Below, piece after piece: positions 63,754-64,000 of a stretch of DNA of 64,000 nt. The position numbers and the translations under genes are program-made. Positions within the stretch are counted from its first letter, which is position 1. The number at the start of each line of letters is the position of its first letter. The notes under the pieces are model-generated. The model saw nothing but the letters and a program-made list of their open reading frames with translations. It had not been told where the DNA came from and made no database searches. This DNA is from Colletes latitarsis (Eukaryota > Arthropoda > Insecta > Hymenoptera > Colletidae), in NCBI RefSeq assembly GCF_051014445.1, contig NC_135141.1:28791422-28855421 (forward strand), written 5' to 3'.

Positions 63754-64000
63754 TACAATAAATACAAACAGATTGAAGACTGAATTTTCCCTGTATAGTG
63801 TCTTTCTGTTTAGACAACTAATTTACGCTTAATTTAATATATGTACCAAAGTGTTTAAATGAACCATAAAATTGCTTTGAGACTGTTTGAGATGTGAAAA
63901 TGCTAGAAAGTACAATAAATGCAAAAAGATTCTGAATTCCCCCTCTATAGTGTCTTTCTTTTTAGACAACTAATTTACACTTAATTTAATATACAGGCCA
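63754..64000 (+). repeat. 157-bp tandem duplication running off the window edge
   Basis: TACAATAAATACAAACAGATT at 63754 recurs at 63911 with substitutions, followed in both copies by 'tatagtgtctttct' and 'tttagacaactaatttac'. The second copy is cut by the window end, so more copies may follow. Confidence 0.85.

Larger units (their letters stand above)
43594..64000 (+). other. First intron of the diuretic hormone receptor gene (probable), no exons recognised
   Basis: No segment of this 20.4 kb gave a recognisable continuation of the receptor (expected: remaining extracellular Cys residues, then seven hydrophobic helices) or any other gene. Open frames are short, often present on both strands, and lack family resemblance. 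Contents that can be described are the repeats and elements listed separately. A small exon of about 100 bp could have been missed. Confidence 0.5.

Overview
This is a nuclear, AT-rich, intron-rich insect sequence. The protein families, the TTAGG-free dispersed repeats ending in an ACAGGGTG-type motif and the mariner relic fit Hymenoptera, most likely a bee or a relative. That placement is inference from gene content and style, with no alignment behind it. Four protein-coding loci could be reconstructed with continuous reading frames. From left to right they are: ribosomal protein S15A/uS8 on the minus strand (about 735-1830); Ubr3, an E3 ubiquitin ligase, on the plus strand (2883-19712, 29 coding exons, 1910 aa); a secreted insect-family protein on the minus strand nested inside the 7.3-kb ninth Ubr3 intron (7145-9674, with a second candidate first exon at 12403-12996); and SUMO on the minus strand (22886-24397, 98 aa). 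A fifth gene, a class B GPCR of the CRF-like diuretic hormone receptor type, begins at 43305 with one extracellular-domain exon. Its next exon was not recognised before the window ends, so its intron is probably at least 20 kb.

The left 25 kb is gene-dense, with compact introns apart from the one hosting the nested gene. The right 36 kb (28-64 kb) is almost free of recognisable coding sequence and is rich in repeats. It holds a 143-bp-period array inside a ~1.3-kb dispersed element with three further relatives (35.4, 50.5 and 61.8 kb), a 173-bp array (38.0 kb), a 211-bp array (54.6 kb), shorter duplications, a palindromic pogo-like MITE (29.2 kb), an internally deleted mariner relic (37.0 kb) and a 105-nt near-perfect hairpin (50.0 kb). 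CpG-rich islands at 40.5-41.4 kb and 51.9-52.5 kb, and a probable non-coding first exon ending at 28415, could be promoters of the receptor gene.

Two genes belong to protein modification: SUMO is a modifier and Ubr3 a ubiquitin ligase. They are adjacent and convergent, but nothing in the sequence shows that they are functionally linked. The observations most worth a second look are the nested gene with two phase-compatible alternative signal-peptide exons, the hairpin at 50.0 kb, and the 143-bp-unit element family.
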